A DNA stretch of 64,000 nucleotides from Paratinospora sagittata (Eukaryota; Streptophyta; Magnoliopsida; Ranunculales; Menispermaceae): contig CM069608.1 of NCBI GenBank assembly GCA_035771175.1, positions 28,768,019 to 28,832,018 on the forward strand, read 5' to 3'. Position numbers and translations under genes: made by a program. A model generated the notes under the pieces. That model did no database searches, was not told the origin of the DNA, and saw only the letters and a list, made by a program, of their open reading frames with translations. Shown here in pieces: positions 31,864 through 43,349 of the stretch (within the stretch, counting starts at the first letter, position 1; each line of letters starts with the position of its first letter).

Positions 31864-34772
31864 TGTCACACTCCGATTTTCAAAACTTAAATTTAAGTTA
31901 ATAAGAATAAATATTTGCTCTTATCAAGAAAATAACAAAAAGAAAATCGATGCGTAAATTGTATCCATCTACCTTAACCTCAAAATCTTTATACAGGTAA
32001 AAATAAATTTAATAATATCATTTATATTCCAAATAAGGTTACAAGTTAAGATAAAAAAATACTCTTTCAATTTCTATGCCACAGACTATAGATTCTCATT
32101 ACACAAATTGAATATTGAGCCATGAGGATACTTGCCCTTGTCCATCCATTATGGACACAACATTTAAATATATTCATCAAATTAACAAGTTCAAGTCCAA
32201 GGCATAAACATATAAAATAACCCATGAAATCTTCAATGACCACTATAATGTTACGAAAACATTGATTTCTAATACAACCCATTTAATTGATATAATCAAT
32301 TATTAAATAATTACTCACTCCTACTACCATAACGCTACTCAAGCCACTAACCCACCCCTACTACTGAGAGACACGTCATGAACTTGCGACTCTATTCTTT
32401 CATGTACTTGCATGTGAAAAATAGGGGTGAGCTTGAAAGCCCAGTGGGTCATCTAAACCATTCACAACATTTTATTATGATATATACACAAGAACATTAC
32501 AAACAAGTTTCACACATTAATCGTTGCAACATTTGATTGTTTGAGTTGAGAATTTCATCACGTTTCAAATCACGTACCTTTAGGGAATCAAATCCTAGGC
32601 GGCACTACCCAAAATCATAAATTCGTTGGCAATATTCATCATGAATAACTGTCTCATAATAAACATTGGCGATATTCCTTAGAATAACTGCCCAATAATA
32701 CTCATTGGCGATATTCCTTAGAATAATTGTCCCATAATACTCATTGGTTCTTATCTTAATCGTGTTCTTTAATAAAGTCACACCATATATACAACATAAA
32801 TATGAGATGAATTGTACTCACACGATATGTTTAAACTCTACTACACATAGTATCATGTCACAATGTCACATATAATAGTATTTATGTATGATATTTATTA
32901 TAACAATTATGTCAATATTCTCAAATCAGATGTCTCATTATCAAGCATTATAATTTACATATGAATTTCAGTTACCACATAAATTGCATGCATCCAATTA
33001 ACATCTGATCAGAACAAAAATTATGCACACATACATATTATCATACTAACAATCACATCACGGTATACATACAATCATGTATCATACACATTCACCAACA
33101 ATCTAATAGTGCTATAAATCTAATTAATTTAATGTTCCTATTTATATATCAAAATAAAATATTATGAAGGCATAGAATATTCCCCACCTGTATCGCTAAA
33201 TTCTAAAGTGTTCAGACTCCTCGACACTCGATGATGTCCACCTATATAGGTAAAATTTGTACATAAATTAGGCCATGTATAATCATTTTAGGTTTCAGGA
33301 ATATGGTGTGTCTATCTAAAGGTGAGTAGTGGCTTCGAGGGGTACTCTTAATTACTTCTATATCATATTTACATAGGTAGACAATATAATACATATGCGT
33401 ATCATAATACATGTGCATATCATACTACATATAATACGTATTATCACATACTTAATATACATATTATAACATATATTGTAACTTAATATTACATACACAT
33501 CATATACAAATATATTGATGGTTTTGATTAATAGACATTACATTTAATATAATATACATATATGTTATATGTTGATAGTTATGTTATACATATGATATAA
33601 TTTCACTTAATATAATGCAAAACCATGTGAGATAACATAATAATACAAATTATATGATATGACATGTGTAATTAACTAGGTGGGTGATGTTGCGGTGAAA
33701 TTTTGAAATATATCGTATGCAATATATAGACTTATGTTAATGGGTATATGGTGATGTGTCATATGCAAAACAGGGATTAGGAGAATAGAAGAGGACGACA
33801 ACAACGACAACGTGGTTGCTGCTTTTGCTGTTCTTTTACCTTGGTTAGAGGAGGAAACAGAGAGATAGGGGAAAGGAAAAAGAAGAGGGAAAAGAAATCA
33901 GTTGCAAATGGGTTCATTCATGGCTGCCATCTCCTACGCCAAAAATAGAGTGATCGATTGTATAATTAATGGAGAAGCAAATTTACAGTGATAAAAGGAA
34001 ATCACCCTGGGTGATGTTCCAACGATGCGCCGGCGGCCGTCACTATGTGTGCTCACGCTCTAGGGTTGAGAGTAGAATGAAGAAGATGGGAGGCGGCTGC
34101 AAAATTGTTCTATATATTTCTTATAAGCTAGGGTGTGGTGACTTGCATGATTGTGGTCACTTCATGCATAATTTTGGGAGTACTAGGAATCAAAAATACA
34201 AGATACCAAAATTATAAAATTTGTGCCTTAGTGTCACGTGTGTATAGAGCCTAATTAAGAATGATAAGATCTCTTAATTTTCTAAATTATCTTTGTCCAC
34301 AAAATGGAAAGAATGTGTTAACCGTGGAGTATGAGAGGAATTAATAAAAGGAAGTTGGATATCTTGCCATGTCTAGCATGTGGTGGCTTTATGCGGAGAG
34401 ATTGCAAAACTATTGATTATTAGAAACTTGATTTTCATAAATAATAAGATTTATGGTATGTAAATTTTATGAGATTAAAATAGATAGTTTGAATTTACAT
34501 TTAAGTAGAATAGTCATGGAATTTTATCCTATAACTTTATTATTATTATTATACTTTTATATGACCACTTAAGCCTAGTTATAGAAATTTAAATTATTAT
34601 TTTAAATTTGAAGTGATACCGTAATAGGAATTAAGATCTAAATAAAATATAGTAGCACGTTATATGTAACACATGTCGTGTTTGAACCATTTTTGGTCTT
34701 AGTGTAAAATTATGAAAATACCTTTGGATTTATAATTTTAAAAATACCCTTAAAAATTTCCGGAGTACTACA
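31864..34772. mobile_element. Probable solo LTR, Tekay/Del-like
   Basis: Starts TGTCACACTCCG and ends CGGAGTACTACA, imperfect inverted ends of LTR type. Contains AGGGGTGAGCTTGAAAGCCCAGTG at about 32,422 in split form, the motif common to the chromovirus-like LTRs here. No target duplication could be matched, so the ends are provisional. No coding capacity. Confidence 0.6.
32625..32748. repeat. 40-bp tandem repeat, three units
   Basis: Units of the form TTGGCGATATTCCTTAGAAT followed by AACTGCCCAATAATACTCA begin near 32,626, 32,665 and 32,705. The first is more diverged. Lies inside the LTR-like block. Confidence 0.75.
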
Positions 34773-37492
34773 GTGACGGCTGGGAAAAGGTCCTCCTATT
34801 AATGTAATAGGATTAAAGTTTTGGGTAGTGATTTGGTTTCCAATATTCATCTTGCATGAAGAAAAATTTATAGTAGATTAAGGAGTAATTTTTGGTTATT
34901 TTCAATAAAAAGATTAGAGAATATTGTTGGAAAGGAAAGGAGAGAAAAATATAAATTTTCACGCATGTGAAAAATCATTGGCCATTAATAGATCGTTTTG
35001 GTGTATTACAAAATTTTTTTTCTTTTTTTCTTTTTATTGAGATCAGTGGATAATTACGTCCTCACTAGTTCTTCTGGATCACGACCATAAATACTCAAAA
35101 ATATGGTTGGCCAACAAATAATAAAAGGTAACTCAAACTTAAAACCTTTAAGTATAATAGTCTTTCGTGTCATTTGTTTCATAATTATGATATATCACTT
35201 TTTTTTTTAGATTATTGTGTAAATTGTATATTAATAATATAAATTTAAACTATTTAAAAAGTGCTGATGTGAAAGTGATTGTGTTTTTATCAGTATTAAC
35301 ATCATTATCATTGTAATATATATACATGACCTTTTGTCAAAGTTAGGCCGACCACCGACGAAGCGCCACCAAGTTTTGCCCAAAATAAATATGAAAAGCT
35401 TGAAAACTACCTTTGCCAACATTTCTAACAAGAAAAAGTGGCACAATGAATAAAATATGATTTAATCACAACCCAATTTGTTTTTGATAATAACCATAAA
35501 GAATAATAAATATTTAACTTAAGCTACAAATATAATTAATCATAATTAATCTAACTCTATCTTGACCAATCCACTTATAGATCACCTCACTTTTTACATT
35601 AATTATTATATGTGCTAATTAATTAGAAGAATTTACTAAGTGGATACCATAATTAAAGCATCTCAAACTGACTATTTATCATAATATTATTATTTGAAAA
35701 ATACACCATATGACTAAATCGTGTTAAAGATGTGGTACTTATCGAAGCCACCTATATGGACCCAATCTTTATTTTGAATCAAACGTAAAAGTTTTTGTTG
35801 ATAGACGTTGTCCTCTTAGCCATTCAAAGTACATTAAATATTGGTTTTATTATCAACAAAAACTTCAAATTCATGTAAGTCAAATCAATTTTATTATGAA
35901 AGTAAAAGTAAGATTTTAGTAGATAAAATCATCATTTAAAAACGTGTACATGTTTTACACTCAACTCAAAACGTGTTATTAATACACCATTTCACTAAGT
36001 ATCTATATATTTTCTGCATGCACCTCATCAAGTGAATTGGATGCTTACTAATTAATTGGACTAATTTGAGAAAATATATCAACAAAGAGATACATCCTAA
36101 AATCTTGAGAAATTTTTTTGTTTAAACTCGTATATACCTGAAAAAGAGAACAAGAAAGAAAGAAAGTTAAACTATTTGATGAACTATTTTTTTTTAAAAA
36201 AAAAAGGCTTGTAAAGAGAACTCTATATTCCGTTAATGTGAGAAAAAAGGGGCCAGAAGGGCAAAACAAAATAACAAAAAGTTAACAGAAGAAGGAATAT
36301 TTAAATCGTATTAAATGGGTCGCGCCATATTTTCTGATTTTTTATTTTTTAAATAATAGAAGCTTGTGAGAGTCCTACCACACGAAATCTCATATAATTT
36401 TTAAATTTTAATAAATATTATAAAAATTTAAAATTTGAAAATATTAAATTATATAATAAAAATTAATATTACTCACATTAAAATTACCATTAAATTTATT
36501 AATTAATTTTAAAATAAGTTTTGTTAGTACAAGATTTGACTAACACTACTAGATGATAAAATGGAGGAGACATGTTGAGTTGGAACCTACGCAGGTGCTG
36601 ACTCGCTTGTTCGGGACCTCGAATTTAAAAAAGAAAAAGGAAAAAGAGTAAGCTATTGTAAGGAACATTGATGTGGTGCCGACCGAAGACCTTTCGATGC
36701 CTAAATTAGTTCTGAGCTCTTTCGAGTATTAATCACACGGACTGGGTAATTAATTGCTTACCTCATTAATGAGGGGGTGATGAGATGTTTGTAGTAGTTA
36801 GGATCTTCAGCTTAATTGGCGTGTCGTCATAATTTTAGTGTAGAATCTTAAAATTCTTGTAGTGGAATCTCGTGTTATCCCTATTTGTTGAATAGTAACT
36901 TAGTTAGCCAGCTCGGTATGTTGAGCTGACGTCATGTCGTTGCTATCAAGTCAATTCTGTCATTCTGGCAGGTTGATACTTGAATAGTGCCAAGTTTGTA
37001 TTTGTTGCTTTTGAGCTGACATCATCATCTAATAATCGATCAAGCTGGTAGAGTTGATGATATGTCATCTAACTCGGTATGCTAAGAAATAGGTCCAACA
37101 AATTTCATTAAAAAAATAAGTAAAAAGATAAATAAAAAGAAGAGAAGGTTTTTCTCTTTTTTTATTTTTTATTTTTTTTGAGAAAAGCCAAAAGTCTCAA
37201 ATCAAGAATAAAAAAAAACACAAAAATAGAGAAGGTCTTCCTTTTAAAGAAAAAGAAAAAACAAAATAAATAAATAAATAAAAAATTCAAAGACCAAACC
37301 CTGCAACGTGGAGCAGGGTATGTGTCTTAGCTAAAACGCATTCAAAAACCGAACTCCTCTGACCGCACCTAAACCGAACCCCAAAACATATTTGCGTGTG
37401 CTCATTAATTTTTGGCCATCGTAGTTAATGCATCACTTACAACCTGATCAAACATATACACCCAACCAATTCAAAGACCTTCTAAGTTTGTC
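34773..37492. other. Intergenic DNA without recognised gene
   Basis: AT-rich. 36,570-37,100 is less AT-rich and has repeat-like phrases (CTTTCGATGCCTAAATTAG, GAGCTGACGTCATG, GAGCTGACATCATC) that recall dispersed plant repeats. No ends or domains could be fixed. Confidence 0.45.
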
Positions 37493-37777
37493 AGACGGCG
37501 CATGTGATAGGAAGTCTTAGCCAGGGTAATCTAGAAAGAAGGGATGCTGATATGCAAGCAGCGACAAATGAACTTAATATGCAAGAGAAAGCTCTAGAGG
37601 TATCTTTTGGGCTGATAAAACAAGCCCATGTTTCTACAAATTCTCAGACGGAATCGATTTGTGGGCCGTTGAGTTAGGCCCAATTGTGATTACCAGCTCA
37701 AGAAAAGATAAGTAAGAAGCCCAGTTTTAAAAACCAAGATCACCCACCACTTTCAAATATGGAGAAAGGAATTTTAA

Positions 37778-38787
37778 GGGTCCGGCTATTTTTACCCACC
37801 TCATCTAAAAATTAGAAAGATAAAAAAAAGCCTCATGTGAAGTTATAAAACGGGGCAAGTATTAAACTCCTTAAACTTCCTCGCCTTTCTCTTCACTCAC
37901 CCAGTCTCTACCCTAAACTCTTCAGCCCTTCAACTCTCCAACTCATCTCAATCTCCAATTTTGTCATTTTCTTATATTTTTTTAATCAAAAGCATACATT
38001 TCCACCATTTTTACCCTTTTGAAGTATTTTTTTTATAAAAAGATACCCAAAATCAAAGAGAAAAGGGAGCGAAAATGAATTTTGAAACCCAAAAAAAATG
38101 GCCCTCGAATTGGGTGTCCGACCTTGCGTGGACGGACATAATGAAATCTGTACGACCTTAATAGGCCGAACAAAAAAAAATATAAAAAATCAAAAAATGC
38201 ATTGTTCGACCCTATTAGGTCGGACATACCTTTTTATGTCCAACCTATTATGGTCAGACATAAAGAGAAATGTCGACCCTAATAAGTTGGACGTTTGTAA
38301 TTTTAGCGTGTGAAATGGGTTTCTGGAACCCATTTCCGCCTCCTCATTCGAACATTTTCATCCATTTTTTTGCCAAAAAAACATTCAAATCCAACAATGT
38401 AACATTAAAATCAACTTAAAACATGTAAAAATGATTTACTTATCGATTTGTACTCAATATTGCACTTGAATCACTTTGAGTTCGAGGCCTCCAAAACCCA
38501 AAATAACCCAATTTTTTCATAAGATTTCGTGACGTTGTTGCTCACAAATCATCCTAACGGTGTTCTAATCCTTTGAATGATTGAAAAACTTGAAGAAACG
38601 GTGAAGAGAAGAGAAAAGAAGAAACGAGAGAGAAGGAAAAAGGTTTAGGGCGTTGGGGTGAGATGGGTAAAATAAAAATTTAAGTGGGTGAAGAGAAAAA
38701 AAATGATTGATTTTAAATTTTTGTATGGGTAAAGCGAGTAAGTGGGTGAAGAGATAGGAAAGGGTGGGTGAAAATAGCCATATTCGT
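37778..38787. mobile_element. Non-autonomous TIR DNA transposon, about 1 kb
   Basis: Ends GGCTATTTTTACCCACC and GGTGGGTGAAAATAGCC are inverted with one mismatch, and the next 150 bp are also loosely inverted (CTCTTCACCCA repeats). ATTTTAA is found on both sides, as part of a 7-9 bp duplication, which suggests hAT or MULE type. The centre (38,110-38,295) has five short palindromes based on TCGACC...GGTCGGA. No transposase. Confidence 0.62.
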
Positions 38788-39109
38788 ATTTTAATTAAAC
38801 AAGCCCAAGTAGATGACGTGAATATGGAAGAGGCGCTCAATGGACAAGAATTTATTTCCCCAGTCCAAAACCCTGTTGGTACACCCAAGAAGGGGGTGAA
38901 TTGGGTATGATGGTCAATTTTAAACTTTTTCAATGACTTAGTGATATACATTGGTACATTGGAACTAAATGCACATACTAACCGAAAAGTAAAATGCATA
39001 ACTTACATTAAGATATATAGTGGTTCGGTTAAGCCTATGTCCACTACCTAATCTCCCGATTATGATTTTCTCAATCCACTAACTGATTCTCTTACGGGTG
39101 AGAACCAAA

Positions 39110-39440
39110 CTGTTATACATGCCCTTTTACAGGTTCAAGGGAAACCTATCTTTTTGTGGGCTAAGGATGAACTGTATTTCCTTTTTTTAGGATGAGGAAA
39201 AACCCATGTTCATTTTACGGGATAAGGAAGAATCGTTTTCCTTTTACGGGATGAGGAAGAACTGTTCTCTTTTACAGGTTCAGAGATAACCATTCATTTT
39301 ACAGGGTTAAAGACGAACCTATCCTTTTACAGGATGAGGATGAACCGATTCTCTTTTACAGGTTCAGAGATAACTTATCCTTTTACACGTTAAGGACGAA
39401 CCTATCCTTTTACGGGATTAGGATAAACCAGTTTCCTACT
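39110..39440 (-). repeat. R/U5-side repeat array of the solo LTR
   Basis: About ten units of roughly 25-30 bp built on CCTTTTACAGGATGAGGA or TCTTTTACAGGTTCAGAGA. The LTR at 14,119 has a related set at 14,270-14,500 based on CAACTTACAGGCTTGAGA. Confidence 0.75.
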
Positions 39441-40193
39441 TACATGTGAGGATGAAACTTAACATGATTTCAATCTGAAATCATTAAGTGAACTACATTC
39501 ACTTGTCCTGGTTGTTTCAATCCAGAAACACACCAGCATTACAACACAAGATAATAATGTTGGTTCTAACTATGTAGAACACTTTACAATTAAGCTCATG
39601 TGCATAGCATTACAAAGATGTATAAATTTGAATACGTAATGCTAAGAGAATACACTTACAGTCTTTTACCTTTTAATGTTCGGTATTGCTCAAGTGCAGT
39701 TTCGAAAAACGTAAATGATATGTAAATCAAGTAAGAGCTTCTTCGAAAATATTATTATACCATTTAAACATTGAAGTTGAAAATGCAGGACCAATGTAAA
39801 TCATAGACACAGATAGTTTTCAAAATAGATATAACATATAAGCATGAAAACTTGTGGTTCAGTATTCAGTGTTAACACAATTACTGATATAGTTCAATAC
39901 AATATTTAAGATATGAAATCAAGTACAATTGTATTTCTCATGAAATTCCTTCTTCAGCATGATTGAAGTTAAGTATAAATCCATGCTGAGAATTTGAGTA
40001 GAACCAGTTCAAAATAGATTTTCAAAGATAGAGTATAATTAAAGCACAATATGAAAATCTTTTGAATACGTAAAGTATCAGTGAAAATACTTTGTAAGCT
40101 ATGACAATTGAAAACATTTTGAAAACGACTAACATTCAAAAAGTTTTTGGCACAAAGAAAATTATCGACAAGTTGTTTGATTCAAAGTGTTGG

Positions 40194-40201
40194 TATTTAT
40201 A
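40194..40201 (-). promoter_or_regulatory. TATA box of the solo LTR
   Basis: TATAAATA on the minus strand in the context CTATAAATACCAACAC. The corresponding place in the LTR at 14,119 reads CTATATATACCAACAC. Confidence 0.65.
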
Positions 40202-40538
40202 GACCTAGTAGATAGTAGTCGTTAGACATTTGAAATTCAAATACAATGTTAACGTTTACACACAACGACTAGAATGTTATATGAAAATGGCAACTGCAAT
40301 TTTCACTAACATTTTGATTCTTTTAAGATTACATGAAAAAAGAAAGTTTTAGAAAAACTTAATTCATGTATCAGAGAAGATCTCTAATAAATCTAAAAAG
40401 GACTCTGTGCAAAGATCTGTTCTGAAATAGTAGATTGATATAATGTACTTGTTAGAACAGTGACGGTTGTTGAATTAACGTCATGATTCCGTAATCAGTG
40501 TCCTGACACATAATATCAACTTTGTCATTTTGTTTCTT

Positions 40539-41147
40539 GAGGGCGCTCATTATGTATAAGCGTCCTGCTGAACAATGAAGTGAGGGCGCTACGAACACAT
40601 AAGTGTCCTGATTTTCTTTGCGACATAAGTAACTTAACCCTGAGGGCGTTAATGCACAGTTAGCGTCCTGCTTTATTTTAAAACAATTAAGTGCATGAGG
40701 GCGCTACTTTTCCGAGTAAGCGTCCTACCTTTCAAAACATAAAACACAACACGAGGGCGTTATAACTATATAAGCGTCCTACCATATTTAAAACATTTGA
40801 AGAACAATATTAAGCACGCTGAAGGACAATTAGCGTCCTGAAAGTTATTAAGTTGATTATCAAAGGTGAGGGCGCTCCTAACCAGGTAGCGTCCTGATAG
40901 TTTATTCAACTTATAACTGTCAGTGTCCTCAAAGATAAATTCTTTGAAGAACTTAGAGATCTTTCAGTAAGCTGATGCTGAGTCAGCGTCCTGACAACTT
41001 CAAAGGTTGACTAAAAGGAGTTGCTACTTACAAGCGTCCTAATGAATCAGTTCAATTCAACCTTGAATGTTATCAACGTTCTAATGAATCATCAGCTTCC
41101 TGACTTATCATGTTCAGGAGAACGCTGCTAAATCATTAACGTCCTAA
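40539..41147 (-). repeat. U3 hairpin-unit array of the solo LTR
   Basis: At least six complete units, for example GAGGGCGCT-CATTATGTATA-AGCGTCCT, then GAGGGCGTT...AGCGTCCT and GAGGGCGCT...AGCGTCCT, plus several half-units toward 41,147. Spacers between units differ, while the paired halves are kept or changed in compatible ways (GCGCT or GCGTT). Confidence 0.75.
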
Positions 41148-41990
41148 AAGACTCTTGAAAAAATAGTTTTGACTCATGATTAAAAATACGATGAATGCGA
41201 ATAAAAACTCGGTAAATTTCAAATTAAACGTAGAAAATTAAATCATTTGAAATACCGTAAAACGTAAGATCAAAACATGCAAATATGCCAGTGATTCGTG
41301 CGTGGTTTTGGAAAACGTTTGAGCAATATCGATTAGAGAAAGATATACCTTAAATGTTGTGTAGTTCTCATAATCTCTAAATCCAACTCTTCATTATGAG
41401 ATCTTCGATGTGAACTTCACGTTAGAGTTGAAGATCTTAAACGTTGATCGAAAAATGTAGTCTTGAAGCTTGATCAAATCGTTCGTGTAATGTGATCTTG
41501 AAATCATGATATTATCATCGAGGTCCTTTTGATATGACCTTGAGTGCCTTGATTGAATCGTTCTTTGGCCTTTTGCTTTCGTGAGGTGCTGAGATAGGTT
41601 CTTGATAAAAGCTCGTTAGCACCGAAAGAGATTTCATTTGTGATCATCAAAATGTACTTCATCAAGTATACTTGGGGACGGGCTAAGTGATGAACCGCTT
41701 AGGTTAACAAACCCAACCGTGGCTAATCAAACCCAAGTTTCTCAAGCAGCAAATGAAACTAAGAGATCCATGTCTAAACAACAGATTAGATGGAAGAAGT
41801 TGGTTACGAGAGGTGCAAAGAAATAAAATCGAAATTGCAAAGGAGGGACAACAATTGTGTGGCAAAAGACTGTCACTACTTATTGATATGGAGATTGAAC
41901 CAGAAGTAAAAAAATAAAAAATTCTTCTTTTCACCCAAGACGTTGTAGATTTATCGGCTGGGTTTGCTCAGTAGCCTCGCCGGTCGCCAT

Positions 41991-43349
41991 GAGGATATTA
42001 AGCTGGAATGTTCGGGGGCTTGGGAACCCCGAACATTCTGAGTTTTGTGTGACCTTATTTGCCCTCAAGATCCTGAAATAATGTTGTTGATTGAGACTAG
42101 ATTGTCTACATCTAGAGTAGGGCAATTAAAAAGTAAGTTGGTGTTTGACGACTATTTAGTGGTGGAAAGAAAGGCTTGGGTGGTGGTATTTTACTGCTAT
42201 GGAAGTTTCCAATTCAAGTTCATCTGAGATCTTTCTCTACAGCACATATTGATGTGAAGGTGGTGGATCAAAATGGTTCTCAATGGCAACTTATAGGCTT
42301 CTATGGAAAGGCGAAAGTGCAAGAAAGAAAATTCTCATAGGACCTATTAAGATGGTTGAAGGACAATGTTGATTTAAAGTGGTTAGTGATTGGTGATTTC
42401 AACGAGATATTAGAAAGCAAAGAGAAAAGATGAGGTGCAGTCAAGCCTAGTAAACAAATAAAAGACTTTAGAAAGATGATTAATGATTGTGAGCTTATTG
42501 ATATGGGCTATGTGGGTCCAAAATTTACTTGGACAAATAAACACAATTGGGAGAGGGAGGGGGGTAAATGTCCAAGAAAGGCTGGATCAAGTATTATGTT
42601 CACTGGAATTGAGGGATATGTTTTTACTTTTTGGTTGTCAACACCTAGGCTTTTATTGTTAAGATCATAGAGCCATCAACTACTGGGGGCTTTAAGCACC
42701 ATATGAAAAGGGCAAGGAAAAACAAAGACTTCAATTTGAATCTATGTGGGTTTGAAATGATGAAGCAACTGATCTTATCAAGCGAGCCTGACAAGAGTCA
42801 AGAGGGGAGGATGATCTTGTTAGCACCAATAAAGCCGCTGAAAAGTGCTTGAAAGTCTGGCATAATTGGAGCAGAGCTAAGTATGGGAACATCCACCACT
42901 CAATTTCAAACCTAAGAGATCAGTTGGAAATTCTGTATAGCAATCCTGATATAGAAAATGGAACTCAGAAAATCAAACTAATTGAAGCAGATTTGGAATA
43001 GTTGTATAGTAGAAATGAGCTGTATTGGAAATAAATGGCTATCTGAGAGAGACCTAAACACTAAATTTTTTCACTCAAAAGCTACAGAAAGAAGGCGACG
43101 AAATACAATTCATGGTTTGATAAATCATAAAGGTATTTGGGTAACATCTCAGGAGGATAAAGTTATAGTTATTATATCTTACTTCAAACAGATATTTGAG
43201 GATAAAGGTATTTGAGAATATTTTCAAGGATTTTCCTCAGAAGGTGACTGTTGAAATGAATAGGAAGTTGCTCCAACCTTTCCAGGAAAATGAAGTTAAA
43301 TTGGCTCTTGATCAAATGAATCCTAATTTTCACGACCCACTATCTGTGA
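41991..43349 (+). pseudogene. LINE ORF2 endonuclease part
   Basis: The apurinic-type endonuclease start is clear: MRILSWNVRGLGNP. Then LLIETRL, the catalytic WLVIGDFNEILESKEK near 42,385, and DMGYVGPKFTWTNK. Downstream, WLSERDLNTKFFHSKATERR and RRNTIHGLI mark the region before the RT. It ends at QMNPNFHDPLSV where an LTR starts, before the RT catalytic box. Frameshifts and stops are many. In a live L1 this enzyme nicks target DNA for target-primed reverse transcription. Confidence 0.83.

Larger units (their letters stand above)
38874..41709 (-). mobile_element. Solo LTR of the copia-type family with U3 hairpin array
   Basis: Starts TGTTGGTACACC and ends AGGTTAACA on the plus strand; AACCC flanks it on both sides (38,869-38,873 and 41,710-41,714). 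Length 2,836 bp. It has the plan of the LTR at 14,119-16,301: hairpin array, then TATAAATA on the minus strand (40,194-40,201), then a transcribed side with a CCTTTTACAGG repeat array. No coding capacity. Confidence 0.9.
37493..43349 (+). mobile_element. L1-type LINE remnant, split twice
   Basis: Three pieces in the same orientation: an ORF1 tail (37,493-37,777 and 38,795-38,873), its continuation (41,715-41,940) and ORF2 from 41,991. It is interrupted by a TIR element (37,778-38,787) and by a solo LTR (38,874-41,709). The reading frame passes from ISPVQNP at 38,870 to ANQTQVSQAANETKRS at 41,715 once the LTR and one AACCC are ignored, which confirms the insertion. The 3' part of ORF2, with RT and the tail, is missing after 43,349. 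Confidence 0.75.

Noticed and set aside
33969..34217. 82-residue plus-strand ORF with several cysteines
   Set aside because: Lies inside the LTR-like block 31,864-34,772, lacks a signal peptide and does not fit a known cysteine-rich family.
38565..38999. 144-residue minus-strand ORF
   Set aside because: Crosses the end of the TIR element, the LINE and the start of the solo LTR; cannot be one gene.
40539..41147. CRISPR-like array
   Set aside because: Repeats are short, degenerate and irregularly spaced, lie inside a plant LTR, and no cas gene is present.
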